Shown here: positions 49,135 to 62,429 of the stretch, one piece after another
Position numbering within the stretch: position 1 is the stretch's first letter
How the letters are laid out: every line of letters begins with the position of its first letter
From: Ooceraea biroi
Lineage: Eukaryota; Arthropoda; Insecta; Hymenoptera; Formicidae
Direction: 5' to 3'
Assembly: GCF_003672135.1 (NCBI RefSeq)
Contig: NC_039510.1
Span: forward strand, 13,206,001-13,270,000
Length of the DNA: 64,000 nucleotides
Made by a program: the position numbers and the translations under genes
The notes under the pieces: model-generated
Database searches by the model: none
The model's input: the letters and a program-made list of their open reading frames with translations, nothing else
What the model was told of the DNA's origin: nothing

Positions 49135-50505
49135 TCAATATTAATCAAAACTAATGTATAGTCACTTCTACAAATTATTACATTACATATTATAGAAATT
49201 GATAATATACATTGTCTTTTTCTATAATATTGTTATTTTACATATAATATTGTTATTTTAAATATCTTCAAATATATATTCCCAGCAGGCTGCTCATGTT
49301 GTTTTATAAAACCACCTGGGGTAAATTCGTGTGGAATTAACATAATAACAACAAAATTATAAAAGTTATAAATGAAAACGAACGCACATAATATACGAGA
49401 TAAACGCGAGACTATTATATCGTTAAACTAAGCCGCGTTATCATACATTATTTATGATTTTCACTCCACGTATACTCCGTGTTTGCTTGCTGGGCATCGT
49501 TGATCTCATAACCCGCATTCCGCATTCATTTCCACTTTACATATCAGAAATAACGACCGCATTATTACCGCACGCGCTGCATCCGACCATGCGGCGACTT
49601 TTGAAGTCGCGCAGAGATACGCGAATATCGCGACACGCAAAAACATATCTAGTGCGAGGGATCTTGGTCCTCCAAAATAATTTTATCTTCCCCTCAAAAC
49701 TGGCTAGGTCCCTTTTATTAATCTCAAAAGCGATGCACCCCTGTATATCCAAGAGAAATCCGGAGAAAAGCGAGAGAAAGAGCGACGTTGGCGAGTGGAA
49801 TAAAAAGCGTGGAAGGAAGAGGAACAGGAAGAGAAAAAAATGTGATATTCGCCGCCGATTCCACCCCGAGATTCTCAGAGCAGCCTCGTGACGTCATTAC
49901 CCTCATTAGAATAATTGAGAATGCCGCTCGCTAATTACGAGATGCGAGAGTCCTTCGACAATTCGCGCGGCGCATAATTTTTTCCGCTGTCCCCGACGTC
50001 GAATCCGTGGGCTTCCGTTCTGAAAATAAGAAGGAAATTTCAGCGGAATTCTGTCGTCCCGTTAATTATGGTGGTCTTGAGCGGCATGGGAACGGGAAAA
50101 GTTAGGACTTCCGTTACGTTCAATGCCGCTCTTCTCCGTCTCTTTCCGAAACAGGGAACAAATTGGAGAAACGTATATCTAATTAGAGCGACATATGTTT
50201 AATTAATTATGATTGCGGCTCGTAGGAAGTGCATACGCATGAAACTGAAAGCGGTTTTTTTTCGCAACCGAAGGAAACATATTCGCGAATCTCGGAATAA
50301 TTCATTTGTTTCGCAGTCTACAGTGTTTTTACGAAAGATATCCGTTACAATAAAAAATATGAAATATGATGTGATATGGAGAAGAAATAGAAAATTAATG
50401 AATACAATTTACATTCACCTTTTGTCGTAAAATATCGATATGTGATAATGACAGATATTCCATTTTCTATCGATGATATTAATCATTATTCATCAAAATA
50501 TTAAT

Positions 50506-50545
50506 CTTTCATCTTCGCAGTCATCAATATCATCGAAGATGAAAG
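50506..50545. other. Perfect 12-bp hairpin
   Basis: CTTTCATCTTCG (50,506-50,517) and CGAAGATGAAAG (50,534-50,545) pair perfectly across a 16-base loop. It is not followed by a T-run and its role is unknown. Confidence 0.6.
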
Positions 50546-50950
50546 ATGGCGTCTCGGCGAACGGCACATCGCGAGAACATATCGTGCATATTTGTTCCGT
50601 TACGCAAATTCGTAATTACACTACAGGCGGCCGACTTACGAGACTAGACGCGAGTTTACAACAATAAATAAGGCCATACGCGGAGCGGTTCGCAATTTTA
50701 CGTTAGCGCTTAGCAACGCGCAGCCCGTCATTAGCGGTCGTAGATTAATATTAAAACCCATTTATCCCCGTGGTGGGACAAATTTTATCGCCGCTCGCGT
50801 CGACCGAAGAAGCAATTATTCGCGGGAGCTTCATCAGCGTTAAAGATCCCGGTGCACCGAGATTGCAATATGATTTGCATCCTCGAGATCCTTGTTCCGA
50901 TTCTACAAAAAAACGTCTAAAGACTCGGAACGGATGCTGATAGTAATCTT

Positions 50951-50975
50951 GCGCGTGCGCGCGCGCGCGCGCGTG
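50951..50975. repeat. (GC)n/(GT) tract
   Basis: About 25 bases of alternating GC with a few GT steps, a purine-pyrimidine alternating tract. Confidence 0.9.
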
Positions 50976-53900
50976 CCTCTCGTGTTAATTCTTTTTTCTC
51001 TTTAACGATATAATTAAAAAGATCTGTGCAGATTGCGTATTCTTTAACTTCTATTTCAGAGCTCTAATTCTAATTTCTTTTTAATTGAAAATGCTTTGGT
51101 TTTTTTCTCTGTCCAATATCAAGAACACATGTCGAGATTCGATTATTTTAGTCATCGTTTTAATATAGCTTCTTCATCTGAACAAAAGAAATGACAACTG
51201 CGTCTTAAGGCCCGTTCCGTGCGACGTCACACCGAGACAACGACACCGTGCCGAGCTCATTGCACCCATATCATCGCGGTATGATTCGCGGCGGTTGAAT
51301 CTCCAGTCACTGTCAGTCACGTTATCAAGAAGCGAGTCACGCGAGCGGCTCCCTTCTGAAGTGACGCCTCGTAATGAGGAGGATATTGAACCTTGCACCG
51401 CAGATAATCGCCCGTGAAACAGCAACGCTCTCTCGCGATTATGAAAACAGAATGGACTGAAAGGGTTGGAAGTCTTCTTAATAACAGTTGAAGGCGGAGT
51501 GCTGAAGTCCATTGCTGTTCCTAGGTGCGCAAAAGGATACACGAGGCCCCAACAAAACGAACGGAAAGTAATCCCTCTACGATTGAAGTGTGGAAGTTGC
51601 GGGACAACGGACACTCTTAGTCCGCGTGAAGCTTTCATCTTTCCTCGAATTCGCGGAAAGGAAAGAGGAGTTCTCAGAACCCTTTTTCAAACGCTCGTTC
51701 CTGGCAGACGCGAGCCCCGTTGCCCTCTCGCTTTGGTGATTTACGCTCTTCTTCTTGTTCCCGCCCTCGTATATAATTACGCCATTTTCTCGCCGGGCAA
51801 ATCGTATTTCTTCGTCCTTGGAGACGCGCCAAGGAGCAAAAGTGCACGTCACAGGGGTGCATCGTTGGAGGAAGATAGAATGGGAAGGACGAGGGGCGTC
51901 TCTAGGAAAAGAGAAGACGAGGAAGGAAGAGATGGTATGCACACAAGTAACCTGGGCGCAGGGAAGAGAGAGAGAGAGGTCGCCAGGAAAGGGTGATGAC
52001 CCTTGGGCGTACCCTGAAACCCTGCGTTCCGATATCGGCACAATGTTCTCCCTTGCGCGAACAAACGTGCATAGAAACCACCAGTTTCACCATATATCAT
52101 GCTTTCTTCTCTTCGCGCTTCGTGTTTGGTTCCCTTCTTCTTTTCGATCCTTCGACCAGCCTAAATCTCTTTCTCTCTTTCTTAGTCCCTTCGTTTCTTT
52201 GTCGTTTTGCGAGTAGGCGGTAGGTAGTTCGAGCGCGTGGGCAAACGGGCCCACGCAAAAAGAAACGAATAAGAAGAAACGTAGATCTGCTCTCGCGCGG
52301 ATTCGAACGCCGTGCCGGAACGCCGAAAACCCTTCGAGATGGCCCTTTGGGATTTGCTTTCTCTCGGCAGGAACGTGCGTTGCGAACGTGACAAGACGAC
52401 GGAGATACACCGGTCTCTCCTGCAATATTTGTCGATCGAGGGTGTACCTGTATGCAAGCTTTGTACAAGCACGCTGATGAGTTTGGTATGCGCAACCTGT
52501 GTTTGCAGGGCCAACATGCGGCATTGATTATTACACGCGGGGGTATTTGAAGATCTTACGATGAAACAGATCCGTATGTAGCGGTTTAACTGGAATATTT
52601 GAAGTGCAGAGCGTCCTGCGTGAAATTGGTGGATGATATTTGAATTTAAACAGCAAATTTCTTTTCACGTATTAATATATGTCATCAATATGCTCTTCAA
52701 ATATACCTTCACTTAGTAAATCGAAAGTAAAATAATCAAAATCCGAAACATTATAAAATAAATAGAATAATTGTCGCGAATTATAGATTATTTATATAGC
52801 AGCTTTAGCGAGTGTTTACTTCTTATTGCAACTGTACAGATTTCTCTGTAACTAAATTATAATACATTGAGATCCAGTTAAAGAAAATTTTTCTTTGTGT
52901 TAAATAGAAAATGATGACTTTCATTCGTTAACGAGTTTCCAATAATTCCAATAATTAAGGGATTAATTGCAATATAGCAATCGATATTCACATATGCATT
53001 CATTTTGCCAGCTGAATTGGGCGGCTTTGTGCCATCTCGTCTTCTTCGCGTTGCGAATCGTTAAACGTTCGTTCACCATGTGCGAGCTCTCCTGGCTTGT
53101 CCCGCTTAAAGCCTCGGCCAAATGTCGGTATGTCAGCGTGGGAGGTCCGCGATCCTGCGGCATCGAAGTTTACAGGTTCTTTTATTAGCACGGATTTCCC
53201 AACGTTTCACGGTGCACCGCGTGCATGCACGTATACGCGAAGTTTTGTATATCGTGCCAAAGAAACGCCGCGGACGAGACACAACAGAGCCGAAAAATTG
53301 GAACAATAGAATTTATCGATAGATAAATAAAAAGACAAAATTATATATACATATAAATTCCCTACGCTCCTAAAATTATTCACCACGATGAACAAAAAAG
53401 GAAGAAATACGTAGGGACATTCACAAAACTGCAGACGACATCGACAGCTGTCATGCAACTAGTTTCCGCCTTCCATTTTACATCTCTCGTATGTATATGC
53501 ATATGTATATTTACACACTGTACATTTATATTCAAGAATTCTGAAAACTCGCGCAGAGCTTTTCTCGAATAATATTTCTTTCTTAAACATCACCTCGATA
53601 TATCATGCGCAACGATGTATCACTTGCCTCAGAAATATTTTCACTTCGCGAAAGCAGAGATCTTTTCCCCTTGGTCTGTTGTTTCGCTCTCTCTCCCTCT
53701 TTCTCGGTGCGCACTTTTCTTCGCCAGCCTCTTTCTTCTCCTTTTCGTTCCTCGACGTCCGGTCGACGCATTGGGAAAGACGATGCGTCGACATCGACGT
53801 CGTTCGGCGGCGCTTCGCCGTTTAAATATAAACTCAAGCGCAGAAGTGGCTGACTTCCAGTTGAGGCGTCGCGACGCTCGTGGAATAGACACCAAAGACA

Positions 53901-56900
53901 AAAAGCTCTTGCTGATCCCAGAACAAGTGCGAGGAGTACATCTCGATTTGTGCGTGTGCGTGCCGAAAGCGTACGCGTTTTCTAAACATCGGCAAACAGG
54001 TCTCGCGCAATTGGCGCAATCTATGAGGACATCTTGTGATCGCAACGGGTAGTCAGTGAACGCAATACAGTCGCTTGAGGAAGTTGGAATATCAACCGCA
54101 TTACAGAGACCAATGTCCGACGGATATAAATCTCATCTTGGAATTCAGACTCCGAGATGTAAGGTAGACCAATGTCGCTCTAGATCTTCAAGCTGAGGAA
54201 GCAAGATTGTAACATCAGCATTTCAGAGTGCTCGGACTTCAGAATCTAAAATAGAACAATGCTGCTCTAGATTAGCTCGTGAGGCTGCCGATTGCCAAGC
54301 TTGGCAGTGCGAAGAGCTTCTACAGCGTCCACGATTAAAACTTATTTCGGACTTTCGATTTACAACAGCGAAATATCCTCTCGGATTGCAAATCGGAGAA
54401 TACGAATAGAATCCAGGCGCAGGATTTTTTAAAACGGCAACGTCCAGCGAAAGTAACGAGGCTGCGAGCACCACTACACACAGGAATCCATGGTGAATGT
54501 GCGGTCTGATGGTGTTGGCTTAATAAAACGGTGACGACTATTCCTGTTCAATCGTTCGTTGGATTCCCGCGAATGTTCGATTGGCACGGCGACGCAGGCG
54601 ATTAATCATCGTCATTATCCGAGTGCTGCATTCGAGAGAAAGGCCGATGATGCTGCTGACGAAGAAATCGACGGTGTCGACGCCAGAACGACGTACCCTT
54701 GATCCCAGCATGTCGCCTCGACAAGCGGTTTAGTGCTCGTCGAGACACTCGACCTGAATGGGAAATTTATTAAGTAACCCGCGTGTCGCGAACAATCGAA
54801 CGTACGATTTACGCAGTGAAGTGACGAGGTGTTACAAGCTCGACACGCAAAAAGGTGCTAGTTAGAGAAGCCAACCGAGATGAACGTGCACTTGAATTCC
54901 GTCTCTTAATACTCTTTATCCCGTGGTAATTTAACGATCATCGTGTTACCCCTGACATGTCCTCGAGAATCAAACAACAGATCCGCATAACGATCTTCTT
55001 CAACGACGGCACCGTGGTGATTTACATCTGAATCGACGACGACGATGTGGATGAGATCGGCGAAGAGGATCGATATCGAGGGAGAACTCGTGAAAATTCA
55101 AACGAGCAAGGACGTAGGCAGAGAAAGGGAAGAAGAGGCTCTACAGGGCCAAGGAGACGAGAAGAGGACGGCAGCAGGAAGGGGGAGTGAACGAAGAAAA
55201 GACGAGCACCTCTCTTTGAACCGCCACTTAGAAAACGTTAGTCGAATCACTTAGTCGGTCGTTGCACCGTGGCCGAGGCTGGCCGCTACGTCGTGACGAT
55301 AAAGGAACCTATCGGGCGTACACAGGATCGAGCAACCACAAGGCGACCGCTCAGCCGCGAATAAAAAACGCAGTAGCAATCTAAACGCGACAATTGGGTC
55401 GAGAGAAAGTGAGCTGTATCGCGAGAGCACGAACTCGAAGGATAATGCTCCTATAAGGATATCTCTGTGCGAGGACAGAGATTGAGAGATTTTTCTATGC
55501 TCTCGAATATCGCGTTTCGTTCATCGGCTTCATAAGCTGCTTCATCGGATCATCCGTATCGCACATGTAGTAATAAAATTGTATATTTCACATTTTATTT
55601 AACCATATGTGTTAATGATTACAATTATATGTAATTACGAATATACTTTGTATAGGATCTTTCTGAACACCACAAAGAATCAGGAAACATAGTAGACACT
55701 TGCAAACGAGGATACGATGATAAATCTCGCAGCGCGTGTCGTCGGCGAATACATTGTCACGAGTATCTTTGTTTCCTGATTAATCGCGGGAACGTTATAC
55801 CGAACAAAATGGAATAACATACGCGCGAGCTGCGGCTGAATTAATGGGGACCTATTGGGACGAAACAACGAGAATATTTCAAATGGTCGGGATTAATCGC
55901 AAGGTGCCGGAGATAAATCTAGAAACTCAGCGAGGGAACGATAGTCGCGCGCAGAGAAAGAGAGATAAGTCTCTGCCTCTTCGAAAAGAGAGCATTCGGA
56001 TGTTGCTGGATTTGGCGCGCCACTTTACTGGATGGGGAGATCTGCACTTTCTAATCTAGCGAGTACTCTGCCAGCATTGCCTTTCGCTAATAGACGATCA
56101 GCTGGTGAACGGTTCAAACGGTCGCAATTGAGGCCGCTGTTGCGGATTCGGTGCGCATCGCTCGTGCATCGACGAGGAACATCTCTCTGCGACGCTCTCG
56201 TCTCGATCTTTCGTTTTACCTAACGAATCGCGTCGTTCGTCCGACACTCTCGTGATCCCAGATAAAAATCCTGGATTACATTACGCGCGTCGAGCGTTTC
56301 TTTCCAGGACAGGATCTTGCCCAGGACGAGGCAACATGACGTGCTTCTTGCCGCCCAAGCGAACCGCACCGGTGCTCGTTCCAGCGATGGTGCATTATTC
56401 GCGCAATTTTCACGCGCCGATTTTCAAGCGAGTAACGGTCGTTAACACGGTATCCGTGGTTTTTCTACCCCCGCCTCTGAAAATTACGTTTAAACCGTGA
56501 GAGAGCGATCTAGGAAACACAGGACTTCCCAGGTAGAACCGCTAATGTGCACAGAAAATGTCAGGGATGATCATTTCGTGACGAAAATTATGATGTGATA
56601 TTGGTGATCTTTTTGTACTTGCCTCTGAAAATTGCATCTATGTTGTAAGATCGGCACGAATTATATTTTTTAAGGATAAGTTATATTATGTAAAATAAAT
56701 GTAAAATCGCGATATTATTAGCATTGTAAAATAATTTGAGAAAGAAGAAGCCTTTCTTGACATGTACTTTACTTGACATGTAAGAAATATATCGAAATAC
56801 TTTGCATTTTCTGCATTTCAAATACTGCAAAACACGTCAAAATATATTTGAGAGAATATCTTCCACTAATATGTCATAGAATATATTAAATCGTCGCGCG

Positions 56901-57013
56901 CCTGAAAAATCTGGACTTGCGATCCAAACTGCGAATATGTCACAGACATTTTCTATGTTTAAGAAACATGTTCTTTTGGAATATACTCGAATGGTACTTG
57001 TTGCAGAGAGAAG

Positions 57014-57039
57014 GAGAGAGAGAGAGAGAGAGAGAGAGA
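57014..57039. repeat. (GA)n microsatellite
   Basis: A GA dinucleotide run. Confidence 0.9.
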
Positions 57040-57130
57040 AAGGGAGATTTCGATCAACTAATCGATTAGGCAGGATTGTGTAAGATAGTGGCGAGAGACT
57101 TTTTGCAAAAGAACTTTGAGCATGGAATTG

Positions 57131-57153
57131 TATAGGTATATGTTATACCTATA
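57131..57153. other. Short perfect palindrome
   Basis: TATAGGTATA-TGT-TATACCTATA has 10-base arms with a 3-base centre in AT-rich DNA. Confidence 0.6.
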
Positions 57154-57801
57154 TGATCTGGTACACGCATTGTCGCCATCAGACTTGGAAAAAGTAAACT
57201 GCGTCAATAAACATTGCGACATTAATTCTGCAATGTATTGACGTGAGACATGTAGAGCGATAGTATCAAAATTAGCAATCGTATATTTGAGAGAGAAAAC
57301 AATATAAAATTGCGTAATTAATGTTTAAAACATTTTAAAATATTAGTATTCACAATTCAGAATCATGTAATATAATAAATCTTTGAGCACGATTGTGAGT
57401 TTTGAACATTTTTATATATGATAATAAATTAGCTGTTTGTATCATTGCGCCTCAGTAAATATTTTTACCTCTTTCACTTTAATTAATTAAAACGTGTTTT
57501 AATTATGCAACAAATATCGGTATGGTATCGCTATAACTGTTGTGACTTATTTTAATCGATACAAATAGATCAATGTTTTTTATTCAATGTGACAATAAAT
57601 AAGATATAAAACAATTGAATACAATATAATTTGTGATAAGTGAAAAGCTCGATCGCGAGTAAATTACACTAAAAATAATACAACTAGAAATATTAATATC
57701 TCACTAGAATCGTGTATTTATATTTCTAACCGGTATAGAAATTACTTATTTGCCACTAGAACAAAATCGCTGACTCATATACTCGTCGCTAGGTAAATAT
57801 T

Positions 57802-58023
57802 TTAATCACGACCTTGCGTCAGAAACGAGGAAATCGGTATTTGTTCCTTTTGTCTTCTCTGCAAGCTTTTTATCATGTGAAGCTTCAAGGTTGATGAGTT
57901 GGCCGCATAGGATGGCATCCATCCCATTATGATTCGTTGCAATTCTGGGGATTTGCAGGTAGCTCCGCAACATTGGAGCAAATCCAGATACTTACCGCCG
58001 AAAAATCTCATTCTGATGCCCAT
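57802..58023 (-). CDS. Candidate small protein, 73 codons, unknown function
   Basis: A closed frame on the minus strand runs from an ATG with good context (A at -3, G at +4), preceded by an in-frame TAA 27 bases upstream, to a TAA. The peptide starts MGIRMRFFGGKYLDLLQCCG, contains three Cys near residues 18-23 and a basic segment (SLQRRQKEQ) near its end. Codon choice and residue mix look more protein-like than the Arg/Ser-rich chance frames elsewhere. It has no clear signal peptide or known domain. An excellent donor-like sequence (GGCG|GTAAGTAT, boundary 57,996/57,995) lies inside, so the true exon could be just the first 28 coding bases, encoding MGIRMRFFG, spliced to something unseen. It may also be chance. 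Confidence 0.28.
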   Translation of the reverse strand: MGIRMRFFGGKYLDLLQCCGATCKSPELQRIIMGWMPSYAANSSTLKLHMIKSLQRRQKEQIPISSFLTQGRD

Positions 58024-60390
58024 CGTTTTCCTTCTTTCTTCAGATTAACAACGAAAAGGGATTTCCTAGTTTCCGCACACGCGTGATTCGCACATATTAT
58101 CTATTAATAAAGCGTTAAGAATAGGAACAGAGATGATGCAGTATATTATTTTTGGCGCATTGTGCAAATTAAATCACTGTCATATTCACTGCTGGATCAA
58201 GCTGCTGCTCCTCGTCCTCGTCTCGAAATAACGACATACGTCCTCGTTGCTGTAGTTCTCTTCGTTGTTTGCCTATCAATGTTTTGTGATGAATCATCTG
58301 TGCAACTCTGTATTGTACTCGCGCGAGTGCACATCATATACATACAGATACACACGTACATCTACATATAGCAGGTAATAACGCGTGACGAAATAATTAT
58401 TTAATTGATCGGAAAGTCCGTGCTGATTTGTTTAGCAAAATTCAAACGCAAAATTTTATATTAATTCTTAGTACATTTTCGCGGCAGGTCAAAAGGTCAG
58501 CGTGCAACACAAGGATATTTATTAATTAATGTTAATATAGGAAAAGCACTCGGCAGATTTTTGCAGCAACGAGGAAATATTGATGTATCATTAATTAATT
58601 CCCGAGCGCACCGAGCAGTTTTTGCGGCGAGGAGTTCAATGCGCCGGATTTATTTTACGCACAATGGCAGCGCGGATTGCAATAGCCAGCCGATCGCGGC
58701 GTACAATGGTGAAGTAAATTTCAATTCGACAATGTAAAACAATAACCATTCTCCATTAGACCTCACTGGCGCTCCATTTACAGTTTACCGGTAACCTTGC
58801 ACGTGTTTCTTGCAAGGTATTTCCGCTCAGTGTATCTATGTCACACGATTTTTGTGCGCGGCGTTATATAATAATAAAAAATAGAATATTTATTTGATTC
58901 CACGGGGGTAACGGTAAAAACGATTGTATTCGTCATGATTGTCGCGTATGATTTTATTTAAATGCACTTATTCAAAATGGACGCGAGATAGTCATTAAAA
59001 TGCGACGCAGAACTCGTGACTGGACATCCCGTAAATGATCCGTCATGCAAACGGATAACAGCAAGCTGAAACGTACGTTTCATCGGGTTTTCACGGAAGT
59101 GCGTTATCACGCCAAAGACGATGCAACGATGCGGGTTACAGCGGACGTGACGGAATTGAAGCTACGGATTCCGTAACCGCAAACGAACGACAATGATCTT
59201 GACCTCGCGACACATATGAATAACGTCATGTTCACCGACGAGGTCATCGTGTATACGAGTGTGCCGAGATAGCCAGAGGAAAGTTGCACGTCGTCGTGCG
59301 TTAATAAACATGAAAGCGTATGGCGGTAACAACCATGCACGATTGTAATCGCATTCATCGCTACGCATGTCAAAGCTGTAAGCTCGAATCACGCTCTCAA
59401 TTGCGATCGGCCTCTCGTGATCAATTTGAGAACGTGATGATTAACTGCAGCTGCGCACACGTATCATTGCAGTTTGAACCGTGAAATATAGTTGACATGA
59501 TAATACATTCATGAAATATTCCCCGATGCATTATATGCTTAACTTGATTCAATCGAGCTCTGAACGGGTCTTGAACATACACGCGTGTATCTGGAGGACC
59601 GATGTCTCGTAAACAATGTATCAATCCAGATTTAATCAGCGAGAGTAACTTGGCGCCGGAATAAATAAAACGGCCGATAAAATTCGTAATCAGAACAAAT
59701 CGTGAGAAACTGAAAGCAGAGTCTAACGAAAAGAATGCTAACTGACAATGATAAACTCAGGCCATTCTCTAACATATTGTTATATTGTTGACTATTTCCA
59801 ATTCCATCCCTCTCCCAACATGAAGATTACTTATAATAAAAATAGAAGAAGGAAAATAAAACAAAAAAAATAGGAAAATTGATTCTCATATTCAGTAAGT
59901 ATTTAGTAAAGTATGCAAAACACGAGTTTTCTCACGAGCACTCAACAGTACATTAAATTAAACTTTTCGCGAATACATTGAACCTAGACGAAAATGACAG
60001 GAAAGAGTAATGAAAACTTGGATGTAAGCTCTCTCGACCGGAAATAGACGACTGAAGCGAACACGCCATAACGCCCGAGTGCGGACAAAAAGACGGCGTA
60101 AAAATCGTGGGATTCGCCTTTACGGGATATCAAGACGACAGATAATCTTATGGCGTCGCTAGATAGTAGGTGGACATTCAATTTCGTAAATGGCGACATC
60201 GCGACAGTCGTAAATCGTCGAGGCCTTATCACGCGATTGCCAGTCGGCTGGCTCCTTCGGGCTAATATGCCTGATGGCGAACCGAAAGAGGATAGAGGCC
60301 GGCTCGTCCGGCGGAACCGGAAGCGGCCAGGCGTGAATAACGCGCCGCGAGCGATCGCGCCCGTCGCGAGGACGCGGACTGCGCATTAGG
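58024..60390. other. Gene-free stretch
   Basis: No gene is recognised. The parts near 58,490-58,740 and 58,950-59,420 mix AT-rich runs and CpGs. A plus-strand frame at 58,162-58,371 has a hydrophobic stretch (YVLVAVVLFVVCLSMF) but no other support. Confidence 0.45.
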
Positions 60391-60401
60391 GTTCGCCCGG
60401 T

Positions 60402-60408
60402 TATATAA
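60402..60408 (+). promoter_or_regulatory. TATA-like box in a CpG-rich patch
   Basis: TATATAA within a patch of CpG-rich DNA (about 60,290-60,560), with a CATTAG sequence near 60,427 that weakly resembles an arthropod initiator at the right distance. No coding exon is recognisable downstream. Confidence 0.25.
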
Positions 60409-61381
60409 TCCGCGGACAGAGAACGACATTAGTGGACACTGGACAATCGTTGATTACCTGCTTGCGAAATGCGGACGAGTGTTCGCAGTTTCGCGTGATC
60501 GCAGCCCGCGCCTAGTCGGCTCCGCGACATCGCGTTCGCGTTCGCGAACAGCACGCGCAAAAAAACGATCGAAACTGTGGAAGATATTATTTATAGTACG
60601 AAATAATAATTTTTTTAAATATATCGCAGATTTGCGTCGATCTGACTGATTGATCGTTTTCAGATTGTTTTAAATATTATTAATTTACTGCTACGGTCGC
60701 AAGTGATAGCTGTTCATAGTTGTATTACTGATATGTTGTAACAATTTGAGATACTGATGAAGATATTGGTAATATGTTAAAGAGTGAAAAAAATTGCCAA
60801 GTCTTTCAGTGACAATATGACATGACGTAGGTGCATCCTTCTGGCGCTGTGATACAGAAAATTGCATTTGCTGAGTTGTCACACCGCTTTGGACTCCTGT
60901 CGCGGATCTTTTTATCGTACTTGATTCATAGATAATTGTTACTAACGTGTTAATTTAATTCACTCGGCTGACGTGACTGACGGAGCGACTTGACAAGTCA
61001 CGCTTAACTCACAAGTTAATGCTGTCATTGTTCTCATCGCGCAAGAAAATGTTCATTCCAATCGACAGAAGCTATAATACATTGGAGCGATTGTTTTTTT
61101 CAATCTGCACTGTTATCTCAAAATAATTTAATTAACTAGCAAACCAACAACGCTACGACATCAGTGTCTAAACATATATTAGTACTTGTATTTATAGTCG
61201 TGCATTGTTTGCTCTTTAATAAAACTCTCTAGAGAACCTCGAAACCGCTGTCACAATTTCTGAGAGATCATATTTGTACATGTCCAGTCCGAGACAAATA
61301 AAGTGTGATATTTCTTATATGCGCGGCTTTATTTCGCGTATTTAAATTGCACAGTATCTGTTAGAAATATTGATGTTGTCC

Positions 61382-61384
<3 letters not shown>

Positions 61385-61438
<54 letters not shown>
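61385..61438. repeat. (CT)n microsatellite, longest in the window
   Basis: About 54 uninterrupted bases of CT dinucleotides. Confidence 0.97.
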
Positions 61439-61441
<3 letters not shown>

Positions 61442-62394
61442 TCTTTGGTGTTTGTAATCCGGGTGACCTTATTTAGGTGAAACGGTGTCCTGGAATTAAG
61501 TTCACGCGCTCGAAATTCGCTCGAGCAAAGTAAGCTCGAACGATAGATCGTTAATGAAATTAACTTCTTAACGCGATTAAACATATTGCAGTCCTCATAT
61601 CTGACAAAGCTTGATGGGCGTGATATATCTAGGTTGTTACATATAATTAACCGATCGCCTTGGCACGTACGGGGATGACCCACTCGCGAGAAAACGGTCA
61701 TGCACTCTAAATACATCGGTCGCGAACGCTTTTATCTCTTTGTCCAAAAAGCGCTACGTAACAGTCTCTCGACAGTTTTACGGCTTGCTGTATTTCACGG
61801 GATGTCCAAAGTTTTCCGCCCTTTTTAACCAAATGCTCTTTGACTCATCTAAGATCGAACGGAAATAAATTTTAATAATGCAGCAAGAAATTTCAAACGT
61901 TTATGATTTTCGTGAAAATCTCTTTTTTGTTTATTCTTAAGTAAATTTTTCAACCAAAGTTTTATTCGACACTTCACCGATGCATTGTTCAATTGCATAA
62001 ATTAAAATTATACATTATTTTTTATTTTATATATTATTTAGTATATAAAAATATACACTAAAATTAGATACTGTATCCAATCAAAATCTATCCTAAATTG
62101 CAAATAATATCTACAAAAGACCTACAGATATTCTTTAATGAAGCGACAATCCTACTTTTCCCGATGTGTCGTACGTAAACAATTACTTCGACCTGCTAGA
62201 AAGAGACTCAGAACAGCAGGGACGTACGTATATTAGTTCACGGAAGTAGCTTGAGGCGTGAACACTATCAGGTGAATCACCAAGCGAGAAAGTCGTCGTT
62301 ACCAAGTGTTCCAGACGTCGCGTCGTTCAGAGGCGTGACAGCGGCTTAAGGTGCGAAAATAGAGCCTCCGCAGTGGCTGGCATTGCTCCTTGTT

Positions 62395-62398
62395 GTCG

Positions 62399-62429
<31 letters not shown>
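62395..62429. repeat. (GTC)n trinucleotide repeat
   Basis: About eleven GTC units with one interruption (ATC). Confidence 0.92.

Larger units (their letters stand above)
49135..57801. other. Gene-free stretch right of the large foldback element
   Basis: No gene is recognised. CpG-richer segments (about 49,440-50,150, 50,550-50,900, 51,200-52,540, 53,590-54,030 and 54,480-55,460) alternate with AT-rich ones. Overlapping frames on both strands near 51.2-52.5 kb are Arg/Ser-rich and unconvincing. The piece at 50,670-50,890 has the mixed TAATTA/CG texture often seen in conserved insect non-coding DNA, which is only an impression. If the block at 41.3-42.4 kb is a plus-strand first exon, this is probably its intron. 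Confidence 0.4.

Noticed and set aside
52295..52320. TTCGAATCC-like sequence on the minus strand considered as a tRNA T-arm
   Set aside because: No five-base T-stem pairing and no matching acceptor, D or anticodon arms.
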